A stretch of DNA of 64,000 bases from Moorena sp. SIOASIH (GTDB taxonomy: Bacteria > Cyanobacteriota > Cyanobacteriia > Cyanobacteriales > Coleofasciculaceae), in contig NZ_JAAHIH010000004.1 of the NCBI RefSeq assembly GCF_010671925.1, positions 124,001-188,000 of the forward strand, in the 5' to 3' direction. Positions 17,047 to 25,537 of this stretch are shown piece by piece; position 1 is the first letter of the stretch, and the number at the start of each line of letters is the position of its first letter. The translations under genes were made by a program, and so were the position numbers. The notes beneath the pieces are model-generated. The model was not told the origin of the DNA, did not search any database, and saw only the letters and a list, made by a program, of their open reading frames with translations.

Positions 17047-18048
17047 ATGAACACTTTTTTTTGTTCTGACCATTCACAGCAGTTAGCCGAAGATATTATC
17101 GGTAGTGGTACTAATTACCAAGTGTATGTTTTAGTGGAATGTCGCCAACCGTGGCTGTGTAATGCCATGGATTCTAAGTATATTCCAGAGAATCTTAGGA
17201 GTTTAGTAGATGAGGTTAAGCAGCGTAAGCTGCCAGTAAGATTCCTACTCATTGCTAATAATAAAACCCTAAAAGCAGATCAGACTAAGCTTTTGATTTA
17301 TAGTCACAACGGCGAAGCAAGGTTAAAAGGGTACACCAAGCTAGAGTTTGATGTGACTAATCTTGGTGAGGTAGCTGGGATTGTCAAACAATTCTTGGCT
17401 GGAGAAACTCCAAACTGTGTCACACAAGACAGTGACACTAGAGACATTTTAGTTTGCACCCACGGTAGCCATGATCTGTGTTGCGGCAAGTATGGTAATC
17501 CTTTTTACTCCAAAGCCTTAGCTACTGTTAATGAGTTATCCTTAACCAATGTCAGACTCTGGAAAGCCAGCCACTTTGGTGGTCATCGGTTTGCTCCCAC
17601 TGCGATTGACTTCCCAGATGGAAGATACTACGGTGTCTTAGATCAAGATTCATTTAAATCAATTTTAATCCGTAGTGGTGATATTGAATGCTTCAATCGA
17701 GTTTATCGAGGTTGGGGTATTCTACCGAATAAAATTCAGGTATTGGAAAGGGAACTTATCCTCCGCTACGGATGGAATTGGTTTAAGCACAAAGTTGGTG
17801 GTTCAATTATTAAGGAAGATGCGAATCAGGATTCTATTCAAGCTGAGATCAGCTTTGAAAAACCTAATGGCTTGATTTACCATTGTCGTGCTGAATTGGT
17901 TAAAGATGAAAGTAAGACATTGCAGCTGAAAGGGTCTTGTGGTGCTCAGAAAGAGTCAGTATTTGTTAAATATACTATCAAGAATCTCTGCCTTTACTCG
18001 GAATTGCTGGAAATTCTTCCAGTTTATCAACCGCAGATGGCAAGCTAA
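17047..18048 (+). CDS. Sucrase/ferredoxin-like family protein
   Basis: 333 residues. The middle holds the family motif CTHGSHDLCCGKYGNP (about 138-153) and then SHFGGHRFAPT (about 178-188). In thioredoxin-like [2Fe-2S] proteins of this family (Apd1/Suc-Fer type) Cys and His from these two motifs bind the cluster. The C-terminal ~90 residues are a separate beta-rich part. AAGGAG at 17033-17038 stands eight bases before the ATG. It would be a soluble redox protein. It lies 109 bp after the JmjC-type oxygenase gene on the same strand and may supply electrons or protect the iron centre; this partnership is inference. Confidence 0.85.
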   Translation: MNTFFCSDHSQQLAEDIIGSGTNYQVYVLVECRQPWLCNAMDSKYIPENLRSLVDEVKQRKLPVRFLLIANNKTLKADQTKLLIYSHNGEARLKGYTKLEFDVTNLGEVAGIVKQFLAGETPNCVTQDSDTRDILVCTHGSHDLCCGKYGNPFYSKALATVNELSLTNVRLWKASHFGGHRFAPTAIDFPDGRYYGVLDQDSFKSILIRSGDIECFNRVYRGWGILPNKIQVLERELILRYGWNWFKHKVGGSIIKEDANQDSIQAEISFEKPNGLIYHCRAELVKDESKTLQLKGSCGAQKESVFVKYTIKNLCLYSELLEILPVYQPQMAS

Positions 18049-18054
18049 GAGGTA

Positions 18055-18291
18055 AGCATTCAGCAGTCAGCCGTCAGCCGTCAGCCGTCAGCTCAACTAG
18101 TAGGGTGCGTTATCAACGCACCTTACAGATAGAGTTACTGGTGTTAGTCATTTACTTAGTCATTGCTATAGGTATCGTAAGTCAATTGTGATAATTTTTG
18201 ATACCCTATTCCCTATTCCCTATTCCCTACTCCCTACTCCCTGTTCCCTGTTCCCTGTTCCCTGTTCCCTACTCCCTACTCCCTACTCCCT
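18055..18291. repeat. CAGCCGT heptamers, GGTGCGTT hairpin, CCCTATT/CCCTGTT/CCCTACT array
   Basis: (CAGCCGT) units at 18063-18091; a perfect hairpin GGTGCGTT (18104-18111) / AACGCACC (18115-18122) with loop ATC; then a long heptamer tract at 18205-18291. The tract runs into the GNAT gene and encodes its last residues. Confidence 0.85.
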
Positions 18292-18734
18292 TTGCTAGAT
18301 ATATTAAGATACATGAATTGGTGGCTGATGCCAACATAGTCAAATGGCTCACCGTCAGGTATAAAACCAAGGCGACTATAGAAACCTAGGGCATTAATTC
18401 TAGTCATTACTCTCAAACCATTGAGATTGTTTGCTTTGGCTTTTTCAATTAATGTCTCGATCAGTTTGGTGCCGATGCCTTGGTGACGAAATTCAGGTAA
18501 TAGTCCAACGTAGGCAATACTTCCCAATCCCGGAGACAATTCTCTTAATCTTGCTGAACCAATTACCTGATTACTACAAACAGCAACGATATGAAAAGCA
18601 CTACTCTCGTACTGGTCCTGTTCTGTTCCTTTCTCCATGCCCAGAGGTGCTCTGAACACAAGCCACCGCTGGTGGTACATATCCTCTAACTCTTGTTTAT
18701 TCTTAACAGGACGCACTTCAATATTCGTCATCAT
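18276..18734 (-). CDS. GNAT family N-acetyltransferase
   Basis: 152 residues. The acetyl-CoA motif A is seen as VGLLPEFRHQGIGTKLIETL (R/Q-x-x-G-x-G), preceded by beta strands typical of the fold (FHIVAVCSNQVIGSARLREL). The substrate cannot be told; small-molecule or protein amino groups are usual. The final residues KGSRE and the stop codon are encoded by the (GGGAGTA) heptamer array, so the native C-terminus may have been changed by the repeat. The gene is alone between repeat tracts; ATGATG at the start leaves a choice of two adjacent starts. Confidence 0.85.
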   Translation of the reverse strand: MMTNIEVRPVKNKQELEDMYHQRWLVFRAPLGMEKGTEQDQYESSAFHIVAVCSNQVIGSARLRELSPGLGSIAYVGLLPEFRHQGIGTKLIETLIEKAKANNLNGLRVMTRINALGFYSRLGFIPDGEPFDYVGISHQFMYLNISSKGSRE

Positions 18735-18749
18735 GCTTAACCATATTTA

Positions 18750-19107
18750 GAATTAAGAATTAAGAATTAAGAATTAAGAATTAAGAATTAAGAATTAAGA
18801 ATTAAGAATTAAGAATTAAGAATTGTAAGCTATCAGCTATCAGCTATCAGCTATCAGCTTTCAGCTTTCAGCTTTCAATTAAGAATTTAGAATTGTCAGA
18901 ATATGCGCTACGGGCAGGCTACGCCAACAGCTATCAGCTTTGAATTAATTCTTAATTCTACATTCTCAATTCTACATTCTCAATTCTACATTCTCAATTC
19001 TCAATTCTCAATTCTCAATTCTCAATTCTTAATTCTCAATTCTTAATTCTACATTCTACATTCTTAATTCTACATTCTTAATTCTACATTCTACATTCTT
19101 AATTCTG
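18750..19107. repeat. Mixed heptamers: GAATTAA, CAGCTAT, ATTCTAC/ATTCTCA
   Basis: (GAATTAA) at 18750-18822, (CAGCTAT/CAGCTTT) at 18829-18878, then ATTCTCA/ATTCTAC/ATTCTTA runs from 18953 to 19107. The two AT-rich tracts are complementary and could form a long hairpin of about 350 bp. The stop codon of the next gene (AATTAA) lies in it. Confidence 0.85.
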
Positions 19108-19953
19108 ACAGAAAACTTGGGGATTATTAGTAATCCAGCTGTCGATATCTTTTAACACCTGATCGGGAATTTCCCAAGGAAACAAGTGAGCAGTATTGTC
19201 ATAGCATTGCCATTGGCTATCCTTAAGATGTTGAGCGGTTTCTCGACTTGATGCTGCGGTAATATGGCGATCAGCAGCTCCTGCTAAGACTAGGGAGGGA
19301 CATTGAATCTGGTTTAAGTCTGGCAAACGGTTATACCCAGCCCTGATGGCAGCGTTTAGTGCTGCTGTAGCGGCTTGGGAGGTCTGTAAATAGGCTGATA
19401 TGGTGTGGTTGGCAAGATACTGGTAGGTGCTGGTTGTGTGTTGTTGGATCAGGTATCGAAAAAGCGATCGCTTACCAAATGTGTCAATATTCCACTGCCA
19501 TCCTGGTTGTAACCAATTTAAGGCAGAAGCGATGCCGGTATAGAGATTATCCTGCCAACTAATGGGGGGATGATTACCCCAGGGTCGAGCGGCTGTAGCG
19601 ATTAAAATTAAACCCGAGACTCTCTGAGGTAGCTTCAGAGCAAGCTCCATTGCCAAAATTCCCCCTAAAGACCAACCTAGTATCAAAAAGCGGTCAATGT
19701 GGTAGTAGTCGAGAAGGGATTCCAAGTCAATCAGGTGGTCGGTCATCTGAAAATCCCGATCAGCTGGACTTTTACCATATCCTCGCAAATCAGGGCTGAT
19801 AGTCCAGAACCTCTGGGATAGATGTTGGGTAAAAACCGAAAGGCACTGACTTGAGCCGGGATGACCGTGAAGGCACAGAATTGGGAATCCTGACCCCTGG
19901 AGGTCAGTGTTGAGATATACTGCTGCTTGGTAGTTTTTTTTAATCCCATTCAT
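19099..19953 (-). CDS. Alpha/beta hydrolase
   Basis: 284 residues. Alpha/beta-hydrolase marks are in order: oxyanion loop LHGHPGSS (28-35), nucleophile elbow GWSLGG with S95, an acid residue in GAADRH and the histidine in TAHLFPW near the end. Substrate unknown. Because the divergent neighbour is a DHNA-CoA thioesterase-like gene, a MenH-like role in phylloquinone synthesis is conceivable, but no MenH-specific residue can be claimed by eye. The last Asn and the stop come from an AATTAAG repeat. Confidence 0.8.
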   Translation of the reverse strand: MNGIKKNYQAAVYLNTDLQGSGFPILCLHGHPGSSQCLSVFTQHLSQRFWTISPDLRGYGKSPADRDFQMTDHLIDLESLLDYYHIDRFLILGWSLGGILAMELALKLPQRVSGLILIATAARPWGNHPPISWQDNLYTGIASALNWLQPGWQWNIDTFGKRSLFRYLIQQHTTSTYQYLANHTISAYLQTSQAATAALNAAIRAGYNRLPDLNQIQCPSLVLAGAADRHITAASSRETAQHLKDSQWQCYDNTAHLFPWEIPDQVLKDIDSWITNNPQVFCQN

Positions 19954-19975
19954 GTTAATTGTTAATTGTTACTTG

Positions 19976-20118
19976 TGTAAGCATTCAGCCATCAGCCGTC
20001 AGCCGTCAGCCGTCAGCTTATTTTATTCAATAGCACCTCAAGGAGGTTACGCTATGGGCAGAAACTTTGTAAGCATTCAGCTGATAGCTGATAGCTGATA
20101 GCTGATAGCTGATAGCTG
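19976..20118. repeat. GTAAGCATTCAGC repeats with CAGCCGT and AGCTGAT heptamers
   Basis: Two direct copies of GTAAGCATTCAGC (19978 and 20070) with (CAGCCGT) units after the first and (AGCTGAT) units after the second; the latter run to 15 bp before the thioesterase start. They form the divergent promoter region, which thus is mostly repeat. Confidence 0.75.
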
Positions 20119-20132
20119 ATAAGTGAATTGGT

Positions 20133-20546
20133 ATGATCTCTTTTACTTATAATCGCACTGTTCGGTTTTCAGATACCGATGCCGCTGGTGTGGTCTATTT
20201 TGCTAATGTTTTATCTATCTGCCATGAAGCCTATGAAACTTCTCTAGATGCATCGGGTATTAATCTCAAGTCCTTTTTCACTAAGCCCGCTGTGGCAATT
20301 CCGATTGTTCATGCCAGTGTGGATTTCTTGCGTCCTATGTTTTGTGGGGATCCACTGCTGATTCACGTGATGCCTGAGCAGTTGAGTGAAAGTAAGTTTG
20401 AAATTGTTTATCAGGTTGTTACAGCTTCCTCATCGCAACAGTTACTGGCAAAGGCAATTACCAAGCACGTTTGTATTGATGCAATGACTAGAACCAAAAT
20501 TCCCTTACCTGAGGAAATAGTGCAATGGCTAGGGAGTAGGGAGTAG
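20133..20546 (+). CDS. Hot-dog acyl-CoA thioesterase, DHNA-CoA hydrolase-like
   Basis: 137 residues of the 4HBT hot-dog fold. The motif DTDAAGVVYFANVLSICHEAYE (from residue 14, split by me at the catalytic Asp) is that of the cyanobacterial 1,4-dihydroxy-2-naphthoyl-CoA hydrolase group (Slr0204-like) in phylloquinone synthesis. Length fits. No other men gene is seen in the window. The last four residues GSRE and the stop TAG are read from the (GGGAGTA) heptamer array that begins here, so the real C-terminus has been replaced or trimmed by the repeat. Confidence 0.85.
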   Translation: MISFTYNRTVRFSDTDAAGVVYFANVLSICHEAYETSLDASGINLKSFFTKPAVAIPIVHASVDFLRPMFCGDPLLIHVMPEQLSESKFEIVYQVVTASSSQQLLAKAITKHVCIDAMTRTKIPLPEEIVQWLGSRE

Positions 20547-20667
20547 GGAGTAGGGAGTCGGGAGTAGGGAGTCGGGAGTCGGGAGTCGGGAGTAGGGAGT
20601 AGGGAGTCGGGAGTAGGGAGTAGGGAGTAGGGAGTAGGGAGTAGGGAGTAGGGAGTAGGGAGTAGGT
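20529..20667. repeat. (GGGAGTA)/(GGGAGTC) heptamer array
   Basis: About 19 units, starting inside the thioesterase gene. A reading frame on the other strand (Leu-Pro-Thr-Pro-rich) is only the translation of this array. CGGCTGACCGCTGA units follow at 20742-20770. Confidence 0.9.
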
Positions 20668-20776
20668 AAAAAATCCTGTGTACCTGATAGCTATGAAAAA
20701 CCCTTTAGTAATTTTATTATCCCTTTGAGATGATATAGCTGACGGCTGACCGCTGACGGCTGACCGCTGATCGCTT

Positions 20777-20815
20777 ACAAAAAAAATAGCCGTAGAAATA
20801 CTATCCACGGCTATT
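20777..20815 (-). terminator. Rho-independent terminator (minus strand)
   Basis: Nine-base stem AATAGCCGT (20785-20793) / ACGGCTATT (20807-20815), followed on the minus strand by a run of eight T. It serves the small gene at 20908-21105. Confidence 0.75.
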
Positions 20816-20907
20816 TAAATGACCTATGTCAGTGAATTTCCAAACCAATCCGGACGTGATCCGATGGGATTGGCCAAGGGGGGGAAACCCCCCATAAATT
20901 TAAGGTG

Positions 20908-21105
20908 TTATGGCAACGACAAATACTTGGTCATGATAGTAATGAATTCCCCTGGAACCTCAGTGGGCTGCAGAGGACTCCACTCGGAAATTTCCGCATA
21001 GCGCAGAGCATAAAGGGCGTACATAGTGTTAAGTACTGCTTTACGAGACCCCTTCAAGATGTGCTTAACGGGTTGTTTGTTGGAGTTTGGAGTAAGTTCT
21101 GACAT
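20908..21105 (-). CDS. Small conserved-looking protein of unknown function
   Basis: 65 residues (starts MSELTPNSNKQPVKH, ends TIMTKYLSLP), no membrane segment and no motif that I can name; roughly neutral with a Tyr-Ala-Leu-Tyr-Ala middle. It is supported as a gene by its own terminator 93 bp downstream and by an AT-rich upstream region suited to a promoter (21111-21160). An inverted pair GACCTATGTCAG (20820-20831) / CTGACATAGGTC (21098-21109) frames the unit, the right arm overlapping the start codon. Function unknown. Confidence 0.55.
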   Translation of the reverse strand: MSELTPNSNKQPVKHILKGSRKAVLNTMYALYALRYAEISEWSPLQPTEVPGEFITIMTKYLSLP

Positions 21106-21558
21106 AGGTCACAAATTGAATTTGTTTACAATGATTATTGTAATGATTATAAAAATAGTTGTCAAGGGTTTTAAAAAGTTTTTTTTGGGAGGGGTATAGG
21201 AGTAATAAAAAAATGCGATTACATAACTTGATTGTTCGCGTAATTGCTATTTAAAAGCATCGGTTTTTGACAGTTTTTTTTAGATATATCTAGGGTTTAT
21301 ATCTGGTTTGTAAACATGCCTATTGCCTATGGCCTATGGCCTATTGCCTTTCAATTCCGATAGTGGCGGAAAATTTGCAAATCCAGGGCAGCTTACAGTA
21401 GTATAATAAGTACCTGGACAACAATACACCTCACCGTATTAACTTGTGTAAAGCTCCGTCTCCCTGCTCCCTACTCCCTACTCCCTACTCCCTACTCCCT
21501 GCCCCCTGCTCCCTGCTCCCTAAAAAAAATTATCAGCCCTTTATACACATCAACCCCC
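21106..21558. other. Gap: AT-rich promoter region and CCCTACT heptamers
   Basis: No gene is seen. 21111-21190 is AT-rich with a T-run; 21318-21349 has GCCTATT/GGCCTATG repeats; (CCCTACT/CCCTGCT) heptamers fill 21463-21521, close to the start of the ATPase gene. Confidence 0.6.
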
Positions 21559-22908
21559 ATGAGCTTAATCAAAAAAATCTACAATAAATTTCAACCATTT
21601 TATCCCTTACCTGCCAACGATCCAGCTTATGTTAACTGTAGTGAAGTCAGGGGAGATGACGATATTTTTAGGAAAATTGGTAAAACTATCCTCTTTTCAG
21701 ACCAAGCGACTTGTCAACTTTATACTGGACATCGGGGTGTGGGGAAATCAACGGAGTTATTGCGTCTGGAAGATTATTTGAAGAAGGATGGCTGCTTTGT
21801 GGTTTATTTTCCAGCAACAGAAGGGGATATTGATGAAATTGATGCTCAATATACAGATATTCTTTTAGCTTGTACTCGTAATATTTTAGAGAAACTTAAA
21901 GAGTATGCGTCTCCTAATCCCTTATTAAATTGGTTACAGTCTCGCTACACTGAATTAAAGGATTTGGCGTTATCGGATGTAGAATTTGAAAAATTAAGTA
22001 TTGAAGCTCAAATTCAGGTTTTTAGTAAATTGACCACAAGTTTAAGACGAATTCCTAGTAGCCGTGAAACCATTAGAAAACAGGTTGATAATTATAGTGT
22101 ATCTTTGATTGAAGCGTTAAATGAATTTATTGAAGATGCTCAACATAAATTACCTAACGACCAATCCAAAATAGTTGTGATAGCAGATAACTTAGATAGA
22201 ATCATCCCCCTGGAAAAAGGGAATGACAGAACAAGTCACGAAGAAATATTTCTTGATTATAGCAGTCAATTAACAGCGTTGAATTGTCACGTAGTTTATA
22301 CAGTACCAATTTCCTTAGCCTATTCCAGTCAAGCGACTGAGTTAAGAAATATTTATGCTACTCCTCAAGTGTTACCAATGATTATGGTAAAAAACCGTGA
22401 CAACAAACCCTATTCACAAGGATTAGATAAATTAAAAGAAGTTATTGAAAAAAGAGTTCACTTAGTTGACTCTACGATTGATATTGATACACAAATCTTT
22501 GATAGTCAAGACAGTCGGATTGAGTTGTGCTCTATGACTGGTGGTCATGTGCGAGAGTTGATGCTATTAATGCAGTCAGTAATGCGTTATATTGATGATT
22601 TCCCGATTACTACAAGAATAGTGAGGCGGGCGGTTAGTGATGCCAGAGATAGCACCTATCGTAATGCGGTTAGTTCTGAAGAATGGCAAAAATTAGCTGA
22701 AGTTTCTCTTTCCAAGTCTATCCCTAATGATGAAGACTATCGTAGTTTGCTATTCCGTCGTTGTGTGTTGGAATATCGAGAGTTTGATGGAGAAGGTAAT
22801 CCTGTGCGTTGGTATGATGTTCACCCTGTAATTGAAGGAACACCTGAGTTTCAATCTGCTCTTCGTGATTTAACTAATAGTGAGCATTCAGCAGTCAGCG
22901 GTCAGTAG
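21559..22908 (+). CDS. P-loop ATPase (AAA/STAND-like)
   Basis: 449 residues. Walker A is GHRGVGKST (about 57-65); Walker B is IVVIADNLDRI near 206-216. A sensor-type strand (CHVVYTVPISLA) and a C-terminal helical part (TGGHVRELMLLMQSV) follow, as in AAA+/ORC-like or STAND ATPases that sense or remodel proteins. The next gene, 178 bp downstream on the same strand, codes for a TPR protein with a degenerate ATPase-like N-terminus; the two probably act together. The last ten residues (SEHSAVSGQ) are encoded by a CATTCAGCAGTCAGCGGTCAG repeat that also gives the stop. Function is not known; defence or signalling is inference. Confidence 0.8.
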   Translation: MSLIKKIYNKFQPFYPLPANDPAYVNCSEVRGDDDIFRKIGKTILFSDQATCQLYTGHRGVGKSTELLRLEDYLKKDGCFVVYFPATEGDIDEIDAQYTDILLACTRNILEKLKEYASPNPLLNWLQSRYTELKDLALSDVEFEKLSIEAQIQVFSKLTTSLRRIPSSRETIRKQVDNYSVSLIEALNEFIEDAQHKLPNDQSKIVVIADNLDRIIPLEKGNDRTSHEEIFLDYSSQLTALNCHVVYTVPISLAYSSQATELRNIYATPQVLPMIMVKNRDNKPYSQGLDKLKEVIEKRVHLVDSTIDIDTQIFDSQDSRIELCSMTGGHVRELMLLMQSVMRYIDDFPITTRIVRRAVSDARDSTYRNAVSSEEWQKLAEVSLSKSIPNDEDYRSLLFRRCVLEYREFDGEGNPVRWYDVHPVIEGTPEFQSALRDLTNSEHSAVSGQ

Positions 22909-22989
22909 TCAGCTTTCCATAACTCCGATTAAACAAATGCTTACTTGTTTTATTTATAATAAGCACATAAATTAGCGTTGCCATAGCCA

Positions 22990-23072
22990 ACCGATAGCTG
23001 ATAACTGATAACTGATAACTGATAGCTGATAGCTGATAGCTGATAGCTGATAGCTGATAGCTGATAGCTGAC
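22990..23072. repeat. (AGCTGAT)n heptamer array between paired genes
   Basis: About eleven units AGCTGAT/AACTGAT, ending 15 bp before the start of the TPR gene. They leave little room for a ribosome site. Confidence 0.9.
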
Positions 23073-23086
23073 AACTAATAAATAAA

Positions 23087-25375
23087 ATGCTGACATCCAA
23101 TTCAACAACATTTAGATCAGATGAAGAAGAATCTTATCTGAGGTTAAAACGCGATTTATCTTGGCGTGAAGGCTTTGGGATTTTATTTGTGCGGTGTACT
23201 CCTGTACAAGAAAAAAGAATTATTGAAGAAATTAAACAAGATATTAATGATAAAACCGTTGATGTTTTAACCCTAGACCATTCTATTTATAATTTATATG
23301 ATCTGATTGAGGAAAAGGTTAACGACAATCCCATTGATATTTTAGTGATTAGTGGCCTTGAAAAGTCTTTAGCCTTAGACGATTATATTAAACGTACCCT
23401 TGAAAATCCTAAAAAAGCGTATCAAAGAGAGGCTTTAGCCAGCTTATTAGGTCATCTCAATTGGCAACGGGAAAGATTTAGAGATGATTTTAATTGCTGC
23501 TTAGTGTTTACGGTTAGGAAATATACCTTAAAGTATTTAGTGCGTCGTGCTCCTGATTTTTTTGATTGGCGTTCTGGAGTAATCGAGTTTCCTGTAGATA
23601 AAGATATTGATTTGCTTCAATATTATACTCCCTTTCAAGCTAATATTGAGCAGCAAAAACCACAGGAGGTATCTCAAGATATAGTTCATAGTACTGACGA
23701 GTATTATGATTTGTTGAAAAAGCTACTCTTACTAGAGTATGAAAATGATGGTGATTTACAAGCTATTCATGATGTTGTTGAATCTAATTCTGATAAATTA
23801 AATAACTCTTTTGCCAAAATTTTAGAACAGTGGCTCCTTAAGACTTGTGCTGACCTAAATCCTGAAGAAAAAGAAGCAATTGCCGGAATAGTAGAAAGTA
23901 TTTGTATTGATATTGCTCAATATAATTTAGGAAAAAGTGCCAATAATTTAGAAATAGCTATTACTGGATTAGAAACTGTTTTACAATTACGTCCCCGGGA
24001 AACTCTATCCCAAGAATGGGCGCAAACTCTATATAATCTCGGTGGTGTTTATATAAATCGTATTGTTGGCGACAAAGCTGAGAATTTAGAAAAAGCGATC
24101 GCTTGTTACCAACAGGCTCTTACCGTTTATACCTTTGAGGCATTTCCCCAAGCTTGGGCAATGACGCAAACTAATCTCGGTATTGCTTACTCTGACCGAA
24201 TCAAAGGTGATAAAGCACAGAATATTGAACAAGCAATCGCTTCTTACCAACAGGCTCTTAAAGTAAGAACCTTGGATGCATTTAAACAAAATTGGGCAAG
24301 GACACGATATAATCTCGGCAATGCTTACCGTGAGGCAATCAAAGGTAAAAAAGCACAGAATATTGAACTGGCGATCGCTTGTTACCAAGAAGCTCTAAAA
24401 GTTTATACCTTTGATGCTTTTCCCCAAGATTGGGCAGATACACAGAATAATCTTGGTATTGCTTACTCTGGCAGAATCAAAGGTGAGAAAGCACAGAATA
24501 TTGAACAAGCGATCGCTTGTTACCAAGAAGCTCTAAAAGTTTATACCTTTGATGCTTTTCCCCAAGATTGGGCAGATACAAAATATAATCTCGGTATTGT
24601 TTACTCTGGCAGAATCAAAGGTGAAAAAGCACAGAATATAGAAGAAGCGATCGTTTGTTATCAACAAGCTGTGAAAGTTTATACCTTTGAGGATTATCCC
24701 CAAGCTTGGGCAAAGACACATAATAATCTCGGTGCTGTTTTCCGTAATCGAATTAAAGGTAAAAAAGCACATAATATTGAACTGGCGATTGCTTGTTTCC
24801 AAGAGGCTCTTACCGTCAGAACCTTTGAGGCTTTTCCTGAAGATTGGGCAATGACACAATATAATCTCGGTATTGCTTACGGTAACCGAATCAAAGGTGA
24901 GAAAGCACAGAATATAGAAGAAGCGATCGCTTGTTTGCAAGAAGCTCTGAAAGTTTATACCTTTGAAGCATTTCCCAAAGATTGGGCAAGGACACAAACT
25001 AATCTCGGTGTTGCTTACTGTAAGCGAATCAAAGGTGAGAAAGCACAAAACATAGAAGAAGCGATCGCTTGTTACCAACAGGCTCTTACAATCAGAATGT
25101 CTGACGTATTTATCGAAGATTGGGCAACTACACAAACTAATCTCGGTATTGCTTACTATCTCCGAATAAAAGGTCATAAAGCAGAGAATCTAGAGCGGGC
25201 GATCGCTTGTTTCAACACAGCTCTGATAGTTTATACATTTAACGAATTTCCTGAAGATTGTTCAATGGTAAATGTATTAAAATGTAGATTACAATTTAGA
25301 TTGAAATTTGCCTACATAATTTCAACAAAGTTATCAAAAATTAAGAAGCTTGTAGGGTGGGCAAAAACCGGTTGA
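23087..25375 (+). CDS. Nine-repeat TPR protein with ATPase-like N-terminus
   Basis: 762 residues. The first ~190 residues look like an ATPase fold without Walker A (GFGILFVRCTPVQEKR; PIDILVISGLEKSL as Walker B-like strand; CCLVFTVRKYTLKYLVRRAP). After a helical linker come nine 46-residue TPR-type repeats (about 309-723), consensus WAxTxxNLGxAY then RIKGxKAxNIExAIACYQxAL. Repeats 4 and 5 are almost identical in DNA. A HIP1 octamer falls on the same Ala-Ile-Ala codons in six repeats. The last 39 residues leave the pattern and end in a GTAGGGTGGGCAAA repeat that supplies the final residues and stop, so the C-terminus may be truncated. It likely scaffolds or senses for the ATPase encoded upstream. 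Confidence 0.85.
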   Translation: MLTSNSTTFRSDEEESYLRLKRDLSWREGFGILFVRCTPVQEKRIIEEIKQDINDKTVDVLTLDHSIYNLYDLIEEKVNDNPIDILVISGLEKSLALDDYIKRTLENPKKAYQREALASLLGHLNWQRERFRDDFNCCLVFTVRKYTLKYLVRRAPDFFDWRSGVIEFPVDKDIDLLQYYTPFQANIEQQKPQEVSQDIVHSTDEYYDLLKKLLLLEYENDGDLQAIHDVVESNSDKLNNSFAKILEQWLLKTCADLNPEEKEAIAGIVESICIDIAQYNLGKSANNLEIAITGLETVLQLRPRETLSQEWAQTLYNLGGVYINRIVGDKAENLEKAIACYQQALTVYTFEAFPQAWAMTQTNLGIAYSDRIKGDKAQNIEQAIASYQQALKVRTLDAFKQNWARTRYNLGNAYREAIKGKKAQNIELAIACYQEALKVYTFDAFPQDWADTQNNLGIAYSGRIKGEKAQNIEQAIACYQEALKVYTFDAFPQDWADTKYNLGIVYSGRIKGEKAQNIEEAIVCYQQAVKVYTFEDYPQAWAKTHNNLGAVFRNRIKGKKAHNIELAIACFQEALTVRTFEAFPEDWAMTQYNLGIAYGNRIKGEKAQNIEEAIACLQEALKVYTFEAFPKDWARTQTNLGVAYCKRIKGEKAQNIEEAIACYQQALTIRMSDVFIEDWATTQTNLGIAYYLRIKGHKAENLERAIACFNTALIVYTFNEFPEDCSMVNVLKCRLQFRLKFAYIISTKLSKIKKLVGWAKTG

Positions 25376-25537
25376 TTCTTTGTAACTATTCAGATTGTGG
25401 ATATTCACTAATTACTAAAAACTAATGACTACAAAACTTCCCCCTATTACTCCCGGTGACATTCTTCTAGAAGAATTTATAAAACCATTCGGCATCAGCG
25501 AGAATCAACTCGCTCAGGATATCCATGTACCCGTAAC

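Noticed and set aside
20488..20808. Minus-strand frame rich in LPTPYSLL
   Set aside because: Product of the (GGGAGTA) heptamers read in reverse.
24533..25177. Long (214-residue) open frame opposite the TPR gene
   Set aside because: It mirrors the 138-bp TPR repeats; Cys/Phe-rich repeats are only the reverse of the coding strand.
25376..25424. HigB toxin gene next to the broken higA
   Set aside because: Only 49 bp separate it from the TPR gene and nothing toxin-like follows after 27195.
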